This document shows positions 26,467 through 33,836 of a stretch of DNA of 64,000 bases, piece by piece. Origin of the DNA: Variovorax sp. CF079 (lineage in GTDB: Bacteria; Pseudomonadota; Gammaproteobacteria; Burkholderiales; Burkholderiaceae_C); NCBI RefSeq assembly GCF_900101545.1, contig NZ_FMZU01000020.1, positions 1-64,000 on the forward strand. The letters are read 5' to 3'. Position 1 is the first letter of the stretch. Each line of letters starts with the position of its first letter. A program made the translations under genes and the position numbers. Below the pieces are notes generated by a model. The model saw only the letters and a program-made list of their open reading frames with translations. It did no database searches and was not told where the DNA came from.

Positions 26467-27321
26467 ATGAAGTTCTCTCTTTGCAACGAGGTTCTGAAGC
26501 AGATGCCCTTCGAGGCGCAGTGCCGCGCCGCGGCCGCCCTCGGCTACGACGCACTGGAAGTGGCGCCCTTCACGCTCGCGGTGGACCCGATGGCCATCGG
26601 CGACGCGCAGGCGCGCGCCTTCGGCCGCATGGCGCGGGACCACGGCATCGAGATCAGTGGACTGCACTGGCTGCTGGTCGCGCCCGCGGGCCTGTCGATC
26701 GTCAGCGCCGACGCCGCTTTGCGGCAACGGACCACTGCCGTCATGCAGCGCCTGGTCGAGCTCTGCGCGCTGATGGGCGGGCGCTACCTGGTGCACGGCT
26801 CGCCGAAGCAGCGCTCGGTGCCACCGGGCGATACGCAGGCGGCGGCGCTCGAACGCGCACGCGAATGCCTGGCGGCCGCCGCGCGGTCCGCGCAGCAGTG
26901 CGGCGTGGTCTATTGCATCGAGCCGCTGTCCACAACCGAGACCGACCTGCTGAACACCGTGGCCCAGGCGGTCGAGCTGGTGCAAGCCATCGCCTCGCCC
27001 GCCTTCAAGACCATGATCGATTGCAGTGCTGCAGGCCAGGTCGAGGCCGAAGACGTGCCCGCACTGATGCGCCGCTGGATACCCACCGGCCACATTGCCC
27101 ACGTGCAGGTGAACGACCCCAACCGCCGCGGGCCGGGGCAAGGCGAGATGCGCTTCGCGCCCATCCTGGCGACCGTGCGCGAGATGCAGGACAGCGGCCA
27201 CTACGAGGGCATCGTCGCGGTCGAGCCTTTCGACTACGTGCCCGACGGCATGGGCTCGGCCGCGCGGGCCATCGGCTATTTGCGCGGGCTCGAGGAAGCC
27301 GCAGGAGCTCGCCATGGTTGA
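26467..27321 (+). CDS. Sugar phosphate isomerase/epimerase-fold (xylose isomerase-like TIM barrel) protein
   Basis: 284 aa. MKFSLCNEV, YDALEVAPF, YCIEPL, MIDCSAAG and HIAHVQVNDPNRRGPG trace an AP-endonuclease-2-type TIM barrel with metal-binding acidic residues. Such enzymes isomerise or epimerise keto sugars and cyclitols. It starts 16 nt after tctA and overlaps the enolase-superfamily gene by 8 nt. Confidence 0.85.
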   Translation: MKFSLCNEVLKQMPFEAQCRAAAALGYDALEVAPFTLAVDPMAIGDAQARAFGRMARDHGIEISGLHWLLVAPAGLSIVSADAALRQRTTAVMQRLVELCALMGGRYLVHGSPKQRSVPPGDTQAAALERARECLAAAARSAQQCGVVYCIEPLSTTETDLLNTVAQAVELVQAIASPAFKTMIDCSAAGQVEAEDVPALMRRWIPTGHIAHVQVNDPNRRGPGQGEMRFAPILATVREMQDSGHYEGIVAVEPFDYVPDGMGSAARAIGYLRGLEEAAGARHG

Positions 27322-28738
27322 GGCACCGCGCTTCGTGATCCGCGAGATCGCACTGTACGAGCGCCCGGTGGTGCTGCGCCTGCCCTTCCGCTTCGGCGTG
27401 GTGACGCTGACCGAATGTCCCCAGGTCTTCGCGCACGTTCGCATCGTGTTCGCCGACGGGCAAAGCGCCTGGGGCGCCGCCGCCGAGCTGATGGCGCCCA
27501 AGTGGTTCGACAAGAACCTCGCGCTCAGCAACGAGGACAACTTCGACCAGCTGCGCCGCGTCACCGCCCTCGCGCGCGAGGCCTACCTGAGCGACGCCAC
27601 GCCCGGGAGCGCCTTCGGCCACTTCGCGCGGCACCACGATGCGCACCGTCTGGCGGCCGGGCGGCTCGGCTTCAATCCTCTCCTGGCCAGCTACGGACCG
27701 GCGCTGCTCGACCGCGCGGTGCTCGATGCGCTGTGCCGCGCGCTGCAGATGTCCTTCTACGCAGCGGTGCGCAGCAACGCGGCCGGCATCGGGTCGGCGC
27801 GGCCCGAGTTCGACGGGTTGGGAATGGACGCTTTCCTCGCCGGTCTCGCGCCCGCCGCGCACATCGAGGCACGCCACACCGTCGGCATGGTCGACGCCAT
27901 CACTGCGACCGAGCTGAAGGAGCCCGTGGCCGACGGCCTGCCGGAAACGCTCGAGGACGTGGTGCGCGTCTACGGCCACCGCTATTTCAAGCTCAAGGTG
28001 GGCGGCGACATCGATGCCGACCTCGCGCGCCTCGGCGCGATCGAAGCCGTGCTGGACCGCACCGCCGAACCCTACTTCGTCTCGCTCGACGGCAACGAGC
28101 AATACACCGACGCGGCCGGCATCGCCGAGCTGATGGCGCGCATGCGCGAAACGCCCGCGCTTGCGCGCCTCTACGCCTCGATCCTTTTCGTCGAGCAGCC
28201 GATCGCGCGCAAGCTCGCGCTCGAGCGCGACCTTCGCGACCTGCGCAGCGCGAGCATCGGCAAGCCGGTGATCATCGACGAGTCCGACGGCGAGCTCGAC
28301 AGCTTCGTCCAGGCCCGGGCGCGCGGCTATGCCGGCGTGTCCTCGAAAACCTGCAAGGGCTTCTACAAGTCGCTGCTCAATGCGGCGCGCTGCGCGGCAT
28401 GGAACGCCGAGCCCTCGCAGATCCGCTACTTCATGTCGGCCGAGGACCTGACGACGCAGGCCGGCCTGGCCGTGCAGCAGGACCTGGCGCTGGTCAACCT
28501 GCTGGGCATCACGCACGTGGAGCGCAACGGCCACCATTACGTCGACGGCATGGCCGCGCTGCCGGTCGAAGAGCAGCGAGCTTTTCTCGATGCGCACGGC
28601 GATCTCTACGAGCGCTCGCACGGCGCGGTGCGCCTGCGTATCGCGAACGGCCGCATCGCCCTCGCCTCACTGGACTGCCCTGGTTTCGCGAGCGCCGCGA
28701 TGCCCGACTTCGACGCCATGACGGCGCTCGCCATCTGA
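27314..28738 (+). CDS. Enolase-superfamily (mandelate racemase-like) enzyme
   Basis: 474 aa. The barrel carries a KxK acid/base motif (K226-L-K228), metal ligands D259, E294 and D322 (SLDGNE, VEQP, IDESDGE), and K345 on the opposite face (SSKTC). That pattern fits racemases, dehydratases or cycloisomerases of carboxylates. It is longer than typical members (about 370-400 aa), with extended N-terminal and C-terminal parts. Probably abstracts an alpha proton from a sugar acid in the pathway. Confidence 0.83.
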   Translation: MVEAPRFVIREIALYERPVVLRLPFRFGVVTLTECPQVFAHVRIVFADGQSAWGAAAELMAPKWFDKNLALSNEDNFDQLRRVTALAREAYLSDATPGSAFGHFARHHDAHRLAAGRLGFNPLLASYGPALLDRAVLDALCRALQMSFYAAVRSNAAGIGSARPEFDGLGMDAFLAGLAPAAHIEARHTVGMVDAITATELKEPVADGLPETLEDVVRVYGHRYFKLKVGGDIDADLARLGAIEAVLDRTAEPYFVSLDGNEQYTDAAGIAELMARMRETPALARLYASILFVEQPIARKLALERDLRDLRSASIGKPVIIDESDGELDSFVQARARGYAGVSSKTCKGFYKSLLNAARCAAWNAEPSQIRYFMSAEDLTTQAGLAVQQDLALVNLLGITHVERNGHHYVDGMAALPVEEQRAFLDAHGDLYERSHGAVRLRIANGRIALASLDCPGFASAAMPDFDAMTALAI

Positions 28739-28772
28739 TTCTTCACCACCCCTTCGCTTCGAATTTTTCCCC

Positions 28773-29651
28773 ATGCGCGATTTCTCTCAAAACCACGAGT
28801 GGCTCTCCATCAACACCGCCACCGTGCGCAAGCAACGCGGCGCCGAAGTGGCGCTCGACCGCATCATCGACCAGTGCGCCGCGCGCGGCATCCGCGCCAT
28901 CAGCCCCTGGCGCGACCAGGTCGCCGCCGCCGGCATCGACAGGATCGCGAAGCAGCTCAAGGCGCACGGCATCGGCCTGTCGGGTTACTGCCGCGGCGGC
29001 TTCTTTCCGGCGCCCGATGCGGCCGGCCTCGCGGCCTCGCTGGACGACAACCGCCGCGCCATCGACGAAGCCAAGCTGCTGGGTGCGCCCTGTCTCGTGC
29101 TGGTGGTCGGCTCCCTGCCCGGCGCGCTCGAAGGCAATGCGGCCTACAAGGATCTGTCTCGCGCGCGCAGCGAAGTGCACGACGGCATCGCCGCCTCGCT
29201 CGACTACGCGCGCGGGGTCGGCATGCCGCTCGCCATCGAGCCCCTGCATCCCATGCAGGCGGCCGACCGCGCCTGCATCAACACGCTCGAGCACGCGCTG
29301 GACCTGTGCGACGAACTCGATCCGCAGCGCTCGGGCATGCTCGGCGTCGCGCTCGACATTTACCACGTATGGTGGGACCCGAAGCTGCAGCAGCAGATCG
29401 CGCGCGCCGGCAAGCAACGCCTGCTCGCCTACCACGTCTGCGACTGGCTCACACCCACGCGCGACCTGCTGAGCGACCGCGGGATGATGGGCGACGGCGT
29501 GGTCGAGCTGAAGAAGATCCGCGGCTGGGTCGAGGCCGCCGGCTTCGACGGCTTCAGCGAAGTCGAGATCTTCTCGGCGCTCGACTGGTGGCAGCGCCCC
29601 GGCGAGGAAGTGCTCGACACCTGCATCGAGCGCCATTGCAGCGCGGTCTGA
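28773..29651 (+). CDS. Second sugar isomerase/epimerase-fold TIM-barrel protein
   Basis: 292 aa, again a xylose isomerase-like barrel (ISPWRDQVAAAG, LAIEPLHPMQAADR, GVALDIYHVWWDP, YHVCDWLTP), but not a close copy of the one at 26467. The segment EVEIFS near the end holds a conserved metal-type glutamate. It is the last gene of the operon. Confidence 0.85.
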   Translation: MRDFSQNHEWLSINTATVRKQRGAEVALDRIIDQCAARGIRAISPWRDQVAAAGIDRIAKQLKAHGIGLSGYCRGGFFPAPDAAGLAASLDDNRRAIDEAKLLGAPCLVLVVGSLPGALEGNAAYKDLSRARSEVHDGIAASLDYARGVGMPLAIEPLHPMQAADRACINTLEHALDLCDELDPQRSGMLGVALDIYHVWWDPKLQQQIARAGKQRLLAYHVCDWLTPTRDLLSDRGMMGDGVVELKKIRGWVEAAGFDGFSEVEIFSALDWWQRPGEEVLDTCIERHCSAV

Positions 29652-29661
29652 GCCGCGCTGC
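29638..29661 (+). terminator. GC hairpin at the end of the catabolic operon
   Basis: GCAGCGCGG (29638-29646) and CCGCGCTGC (29653-29661), perfect 9-bp arms across the last stop codon. No U-tract follows, so it may stabilise the 3' end more than terminate. Confidence 0.4.
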
Positions 29662-29693
29662 ACGCGGCAGGCGGTTGTGCCGCAATCCGCCGC

Positions 29694-29951
29694 ATGGCTG
29701 AACCGACCCTCGACGACCTGCGCCGCTATGCCCGTGGCGCGCACCCTCTTCAAGGCCACGACCCTCCCGCGCGCGATCCGGCGCCTCGGCTTCGTGCAGG
29801 CCGATCCGATCCGCGCGCCGGCGCGCGCGCAGGACCTGACGCTGCGCCACCGCGTCGAGGACTACCGTGCGGGCGATCTCGAAAGCCGACACGCCAGGTT
29901 GGCGATCGACGAGGGCTGCCTCGTCAACTACGGCTTCCTGCCGCGCGAGGC
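29694..29951 (+). pseudogene. YcaQ/AlkZ-like winged-helix DNA glycosylase, 5' fragment
   Basis: ATG 29694 begins MAEPTLDDLRRYA; an extra C in CCC (29731-29733) then shifts the frame, and the continuation is VARTLFKATTLPRAIRRLGF, QADPIRAPARAQDLTLRHRV and DEGCLVNYGFLPRE. This is the N-terminal region of the HTH_42/AlkZ-like family, which unhooks or removes damaged bases. The match stops at about 29951. The C-terminal part resumes at about 31883, about 1.9 kb away, so the gene was split by an insertion and has also decayed by frameshift. Confidence 0.8.
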
Positions 29952-30110
29952 GCGCTCACAGTCGGTCGGCCGCACGCCGCCCTACGACCTGTGGAATCGC
30001 AACTGTGAGCACTACGCCACCTGGCTGATGGGCGAGAAGCCACAGAGCCCACAAGTGAACGGTGCCGTCGTTCTCGGGCTGCTCGGTACGGTCCTCTGGT
30101 TGGCGAAATG
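29952..30110 (+). pseudogene. LRAT-domain protein, 3' remnant
   Basis: Fused in frame behind the glycosylase fragment is PYDLWNRNCEHYATWLMGEK followed by QSPQVN and a hydrophobic tail. NCEH with the nucleophilic cysteine is the signature of LRAT/NlpC-P60-like acyltransferases; the N-terminal part with the partner histidine is missing. It probably arrived with the inserted DNA and marks its left side. Confidence 0.55.
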
Positions 30111-30138
30111 ACGCATGACTTGCTGACAAGTGATGCGT
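30111..30138. promoter_or_regulatory. 28-bp palindrome upstream of the AbiEi/AbiEii operon
   Basis: ACGCATnACTTG, 4-nt centre, CAAGTnATGCGT: arms of 12 bp with one unpaired position, 16 nt before the antitoxin start. AbiEi proteins studied in streptococci bind inverted repeats at their own promoter, so this is a likely autorepression site. Confidence 0.65.
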
Positions 30139-30154
30139 ACATTAAACTTCCCAG

Positions 30155-30760
30155 GTGCCACTTACCCAGACCGCACGCATACTCGAACTCGCCCGCCGCC
30201 AGCGACTGCTGAGCGCGGCTGATCTGCGCTCGCACGGCTGGTCGCCGCAACTTCTCCTCAAGCTCCACCGGACCGGTCAGCTCCAACGCGTCACCCGCGG
30301 CCTCTACAGCCTGCCAGACAGCGAGATGACCGAGCACCAATCGCTTGTCGAGGTCTGCCGGCGTGTGCCCAAGGCCGTCATCTGCCTGCTCTCCGCGCTG
30401 CAGTTTCACGAGATCGGCACGCAGCTCCCCCATGAGGTCTGGATAGCGCTGCCCGAGGCGACGCAGACGCCCGCCATCGACTATCCATCGCTGCGCATCG
30501 CGCGCCTGCGCGGCATGGCCTACAGCGAAGGCATCGAGACCATCGTCGAGCATGGCTCGACGATCCGCGTCTACAGCCTGTCCAAGACCATCACTGACTG
30601 CTTCAAGTTCCGCCACAAGGTCGGGCTCGACGTGGCTCTTGAAGCGCTCAAGGAGGCCTGGCGCCAGCGCAAGCTGAACATCGATGAAGTGACACGCTAC
30701 GCCAAGATCAATCGCGTGGCCCAGGTCATGCAGCCCTACCTGGAAACCGTCGTCGCATGA
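30155..30760 (+). CDS. AbiEi-family type IV antitoxin
   Basis: 201 aa. N-terminal winged helix (ARILELARRQRLLSAADL, LHRTGQLQRVTRGLYSL) followed by the AbiEi C-terminal domain (VPKAVICLLSALQFHEIGTQLP, LSKTITDCFKFRHKVGLDVALEAL). It represses its promoter and antagonises AbiEii without stable complex formation in characterised systems. GTG at 30155 gives the normal start. It overlaps the toxin by 4 nt (ATGA). The pair lies inside a disrupted glycosylase gene, so it is recently acquired DNA. Confidence 0.92.
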   Translation: MPLTQTARILELARRQRLLSAADLRSHGWSPQLLLKLHRTGQLQRVTRGLYSLPDSEMTEHQSLVEVCRRVPKAVICLLSALQFHEIGTQLPHEVWIALPEATQTPAIDYPSLRIARLRGMAYSEGIETIVEHGSTIRVYSLSKTITDCFKFRHKVGLDVALEALKEAWRQRKLNIDEVTRYAKINRVAQVMQPYLETVVA

Positions 30761-31665
30761 CGGCAAACCTCGGGGCCTCGGTGCTTGCCCGCCTGTTGAA
30801 CCTGGCGAAGCAGCGCGGCGACGACTACAACCTGCTGCTGAACCGCTTCGCGCTGGAACGACTGCTGTGCCGCGTCGCTGCGTCCGCGCACGCGGACCGC
30901 TTCCTGCTCAAAGGTGCCCTGCTCTTCTCGCTCTGGTACGACCAGCCCCACCGTCCGACGCGTGACGCCGACCTGCTGGGCTTTGGCCCCGACGACGCCG
31001 AGACACTGATCGCGACCTTCCGCGATATCGCCGCCATCGACCTCCACGACGGCATCGCCTTCGATCCCCAGTCTGTTCGCGCCGATGTGATCCGCGAGGA
31101 CAACCGCTACGGCGGACTGCGCGTGCGCCTCACCGGCCGCATCGGCAACGTGCGCTGCGCTCTGCAGATTGACGTCGGGTTCGGCGACGCAGTCACACCC
31201 GAGCCCCAGACCATCGTGTTCCCGGTGCTTCTCGATGACTTGGCCGCGCCCACGCTCAAGGTCTACCCAATCTATACCGTCATCGCCGAGAAGTTCCACG
31301 CGATGACAGTGCTCGGCTTGGCCAACACCCGCATGAAGGACTTCTTCGACATCGCCTTCATCGCGCAGCGGACCGATCTCGACGGCGCCACGTTGGCGCG
31401 CGCCATTGCGGCCACCTTTGCGCGCCGCGGCACCGCCCTGCCCACCCAGGCTCCGACTGCGCTGACCCCGGCATTCGGCGATGACGACGTCAAGCGTCGC
31501 CAATGGCAGGCTTTCCTGAACAAGAGCCGCATCGCTGTCGCAGCCGGCACCCTGCCGGAGACCGTCACTCTGCTCCATACCCTGCTGTGGCCGGCGACCC
31601 AGGTCGCCGGCAGCGGCAGCAACGCCACCGCTGCATGGAAAGCTCCGGAGAAGCAGTGGCGCTGA
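30757..31665 (+). CDS. AbiEii-family nucleotidyltransferase toxin
   Basis: 302 aa, full length. The nucleotidyltransferase core is clear: FLLKGALLFSLW (K52, G53), then RPTRDADLLG with the catalytic pair D70 and D72, followed by a helical C-terminal domain with the conserved KFHAM and RMKDFFDIAF segments. AbiEii toxins block growth by NTP transfer (to tRNA in related MenT enzymes) and can give phage abortive infection. All key residues seen are intact, unlike the truncated toxin at 1695. A hairpin terminator follows. Confidence 0.92.
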   Translation: MTANLGASVLARLLNLAKQRGDDYNLLLNRFALERLLCRVAASAHADRFLLKGALLFSLWYDQPHRPTRDADLLGFGPDDAETLIATFRDIAAIDLHDGIAFDPQSVRADVIREDNRYGGLRVRLTGRIGNVRCALQIDVGFGDAVTPEPQTIVFPVLLDDLAAPTLKVYPIYTVIAEKFHAMTVLGLANTRMKDFFDIAFIAQRTDLDGATLARAIAATFARRGTALPTQAPTALTPAFGDDDVKRRQWQAFLNKSRIAVAAGTLPETVTLLHTLLWPATQVAGSGSNATAAWKAPEKQWR

Positions 31666-31667
31666 TA

Positions 31668-31689
31668 GGTCTGACAGTGATGTCAGACC
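31668..31689 (+). terminator. Hairpin after AbiEii
   Basis: GGTCTGACA (31668-31676), GTGA loop, TGTCAGACC (31681-31689), a perfect 9-bp stem starting 3 nt after the toxin stop; a short pyrimidine-rich CTTTCGCTCTT follows. Confidence 0.65.
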
Positions 31690-31699
31690 GCTTTCGCTC

Positions 31700-31867
31700 T
31701 TAGCGTGCAGGCGCTGGTGTAGGCGCACGCGGCAGGAATCGGCCAGACTCCAAGAGCACGGCCGCGAGCTTGTAGAGCATCGTCTTCTGTGCAACCCCAT
31801 GCCCGGTCGTGACGATCACCGCTGAGGCGTTCGGCGTGGCCAAGATCACGTCCCCGCGAAGATAAAA
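31700..31867 (-). other. Unrecognised coding-like remnant at right side of the insert
   Basis: On the minus strand the frame reads FYLRGDVILATPNASAVIVTTGHG and VAQKTMLYKLAAVLLESGRF before a stop at 31700. It looks protein-coding but its upstream part runs into the glycosylase fragment on the other strand, so it is probably the 3' end of a gene truncated at the insertion edge. I do not recognise the family. Confidence 0.35.
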
Positions 31868-31882
31868 CGTCCACGCCGGCTC

Positions 31883-32125
31883 GCGCCTGCGAAACGCCAG
31901 TTCGGCTACTACGCGCTGCCCCTGTTGTGGCACGACCGCGTGATCGGCTGGGCCAACGTCACAGCGCGCGAAGGCCGGCTGCAACCGGCCTTCGGCTATG
32001 CCGGCGCGAAGCCGCGCGACGCGGCCTTTCGCGCGGCGCTCGACGACGAGCTGCAGCGCGTGAGCGAGTTCATGGCCAGGCGGCCACCGGCGCTCAATCC
32101 TCTACGGCCACCTTCAGCCGCATGA
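31883..32125 (+). pseudogene. YcaQ/AlkZ-like DNA glycosylase, 3' fragment
   Basis: The frame reads APAKRQFGYYALPLLWHDRV, IGWANVTAREGRLQPAFGYA and ends after RPPALNPLRPPSAA. This is the C-terminal end of the family whose N-terminal part lies at 29694-29951. The middle of the protein (roughly 200 residues) is absent, so the insertion also replaced sequence. The end overlaps the convergent arsR gene by 32 nt. Confidence 0.78.
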
Positions 32126-32450
32126 GCGCCTGATCCCACTGCTGGGCGATGGCGTCGAGCGAACGCCGGCCTTCTTCCAGCCGCGCCCGCTCGAGCTCCC
32201 AGAGCCGTTCGCGCCCGACCTTCAGGTCATGCACCAGGCCCGCGCCGGCCAGCACCTGCAGGTGCTTGGTGACGGCTTGCCGCGTGATCTCGGTGCCGGA
32301 TGTGAGCTGCGCGATCGACATCGCGCCGCCAGCGCACAGCACGGTGACCAGGCGCAGGCGCGTCTCGTCGCCCAGCGCCGCGAAGATCGACGCCGAGTTC
32401 TTCAGGGCCAGCTTCTTCAGCTTCACCGGCGCGCTAGGGCGTGGCGACAT
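32094..32450 (-). CDS. ArsR-family transcriptional regulator
   Basis: 118 aa. Winged helix of the ArsR type (IFAALGDETRLRLVTVL, TEITRQAVTKHLQVLAGAGLV) with a helical C-terminus and no obvious metal-binding cysteines. It overlaps the end of the SRPBCC gene by 17 nt, an arrangement in which the regulator and the AHSA1-like protein form one unit. A perfect inverted repeat over the operon's ribosome binding site is the probable operator. Confidence 0.9.
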   Translation of the reverse strand: MSPRPSAPVKLKKLALKNSASIFAALGDETRLRLVTVLCAGGAMSIAQLTSGTEITRQAVTKHLQVLAGAGLVHDLKVGRERLWELERARLEEGRRSLDAIAQQWDQALMRLKVAVED

Positions 32451-32895
32451 GCTTCTCGATGTTCTTCATCTGCTCGTCCCAGCCGCCGCTGTTCATGCGG
32501 AAGGCCTCCAGCCGGCGTTCCGGCGGGATCTTGTCGAAGCCGGATTCGACCAGCGTGAGCAAGGTGCCGCCCTCGACTTCGGTAAGCTCGAACTCGACCA
32601 GCGTGGTCGGCTCCTTCGAATAGTCGACAGCGGCATCGATCGCGGCCGGATGCCAGCGCAGGGCCAGCAGGCGCTCCGGTTCGATGCGCTCGACCAGCAC
32701 ATCGAAGACCAGATGTTCGTAACCCGGATAGGTGATGTGTCCCCGTGCGCGCTGGCCGGCGACGAAGGCCTGCCCCTTCAGCGACACGCGAAACCATTCG
32801 CCGAACTCCTCGGCGTTCGACAGCGCGCGCCAGACCCGCGAGCGCGCGGCCTTGAGCAGGATCTTTCTTTCGATGCGGTCCGTGGATGCATTCAT
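32434..32895 (-). CDS. SRPBCC/AHSA1-domain protein
   Basis: 153 aa. Starts with IERKILLKAARSRVWRALSN and continues with WFRVSL, VFDVLVERIEPERLLALRW and GGWDEQMKNIEKHV, the START/Bet v1-like AHSA1 fold with a hydrophobic ligand cavity. Function unknown; these are often paired with ArsR regulators. ATG 32895 is preceded by AGGAGG at 6 nt, so the upstream TTG is rejected. Confidence 0.88.
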   Translation of the reverse strand: MNASTDRIERKILLKAARSRVWRALSNAEEFGEWFRVSLKGQAFVAGQRARGHITYPGYEHLVFDVLVERIEPERLLALRWHPAAIDAAVDYSKEPTTLVEFELTEVEGGTLLTLVESGFDKIPPERRLEAFRMNSGGWDEQMKNIEKHVATP

Positions 32896-32917
32896 ATGCA
32901 ACCTCCTGGCTGCATAT
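32894..32917. promoter_or_regulatory. Operator-like inverted repeat over the SRPBCC/arsR ribosome binding site
   Basis: ATATGCA (32894-32900) and TGCATAT (32911-32917), perfect 7-bp arms with a 10-nt centre that contains the Shine-Dalgarno sequence. The arrangement suits an ArsR dimer controlling its own operon. Confidence 0.55.
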
Positions 32918-33063
32918 TAGGCAGTGCGAACGTAAAACGCAACCATTTCATTGCATTTCCAGCGAAAGCCCCGCGCCACGCGAGGTCTGCCGCACGCGCG
33001 ACAACCGGCTCGCCGCCCGGCTCCTAGAATCGCCGGGCCGCCGCACGAAAGCGCAGCGGCAAA

Positions 33064-33216
33064 GCGTTCTCAGGGCGGGGTGGAATTCCCCACCGGCGGT
33101 GATGGCGACACGTTCGCACGAGCCCGCGAGCGCCTGCGGCGTGCAATGCGCCGCAGGGTCAGCAGACCTGGTGAGATCCCGGGGCCGACGGTCACAGTCC
33201 GGATGAAAGAGAGCGC
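33064..33216 (+). ncRNA. FMN riboswitch (RFN element)
   Basis: All hallmark pieces are present in order: CAGGGCGGGGTGGAATTCCC, CACCGGCGGT, GAGCCCGCGAGCG, GGTCAGCAGACCTGGTGAGA and CCGGGGCCGACGGTCACAG, ending GGATGAAAGAGAGCG. P1 closes with GCGTTCTC against GAGAGCGC. A TAGAAT -10 box lies at 33025-33030. Between the aptamer and ribH is a GC-rich hairpin (GGCAGGCGCG, TTCG, CGCGCGTGCC with one mismatch) that may form the expression platform. FMN binding should shut off ribH. Confidence 0.95.
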
Positions 33217-33307
33217 GATCCCGTTGCCGGGCAGGCGCGTTCGCGCGCGTGCCGGGCCTCGGGTTCGTGCGCCCTGATTCAGGAAACCCTTCTTCAAAAG
33301 GCAAACC

Positions 33308-33820
33308 ATGAGTCAGATCAACGACCTTCCCCTCTCCGCCGTCGCGTCGACGGAAGCACCGCGCGGCCGGCGCATCGCCTTCGTGCAGGCGCAATGGCAT
33401 TCGGATATCGTCCACCAGGCGCGCGACGCCTTCCTCGAGGAAATGCAGCGCCAAGGCGTGCCGCAGGACAGCATCGACATCTTCGACGTGCCCGGCGCCT
33501 TTGAGATCCCGCTGCATGCCAAGCGGCTCGCCAACTCGGGGCGCTATGCCGGCATCGTCGGCTGCGCGCTGGTGGTCGACGGCGGAATCTACCGCCACGA
33601 GTTCGTCGCCAGCACGGTGGTCCAGTCGTTGATGCAGGTGCAGCTCGAGACCGACGTGCCGGTCTTCTCGGCCGTGCTCACGCCACACCACTTCCACGAA
33701 CACATCGAGCACCGCAAGTACTTCCACCGCCATTTCGCGGTCAAGGGCACGGAAGTGGCCGAGGCCTGCGTGAAGACCCTGGAGGGATTGCGGCGCGTCG
33801 ATGCGCTGCTCGCCGCCTGA
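33308..33820 (+). CDS. ribH: 6,7-dimethyl-8-ribityllumazine synthase, type II (RibH2-like)
   Basis: 170 aa. Condenses the pyrimidine intermediate with 3,4-dihydroxy-2-butanone 4-phosphate in riboflavin synthesis. FDVPGAFEIPLHAKRL marks the substrate-binding region. The usual active-site stretch is GGIYRHEFVAS, typical of the RibH2 paralogs that form decamers in rhizobia and Brucella. It stands alone behind an FMN riboswitch, without other rib genes, so it is probably a regulated second copy. Confidence 0.88.
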   Translation: MSQINDLPLSAVASTEAPRGRRIAFVQAQWHSDIVHQARDAFLEEMQRQGVPQDSIDIFDVPGAFEIPLHAKRLANSGRYAGIVGCALVVDGGIYRHEFVASTVVQSLMQVQLETDVPVFSAVLTPHHFHEHIEHRKYFHRHFAVKGTEVAEACVKTLEGLRRVDALLAA

Positions 33821-33836
33821 GCTCTAGGCTTTCGCG

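Noticed and set aside
29638-29661. Strong Rho-independent terminator after the catabolic operon
   Set aside because: The stem is good but there is no U-tract, so it is listed only as a weak terminator candidate.
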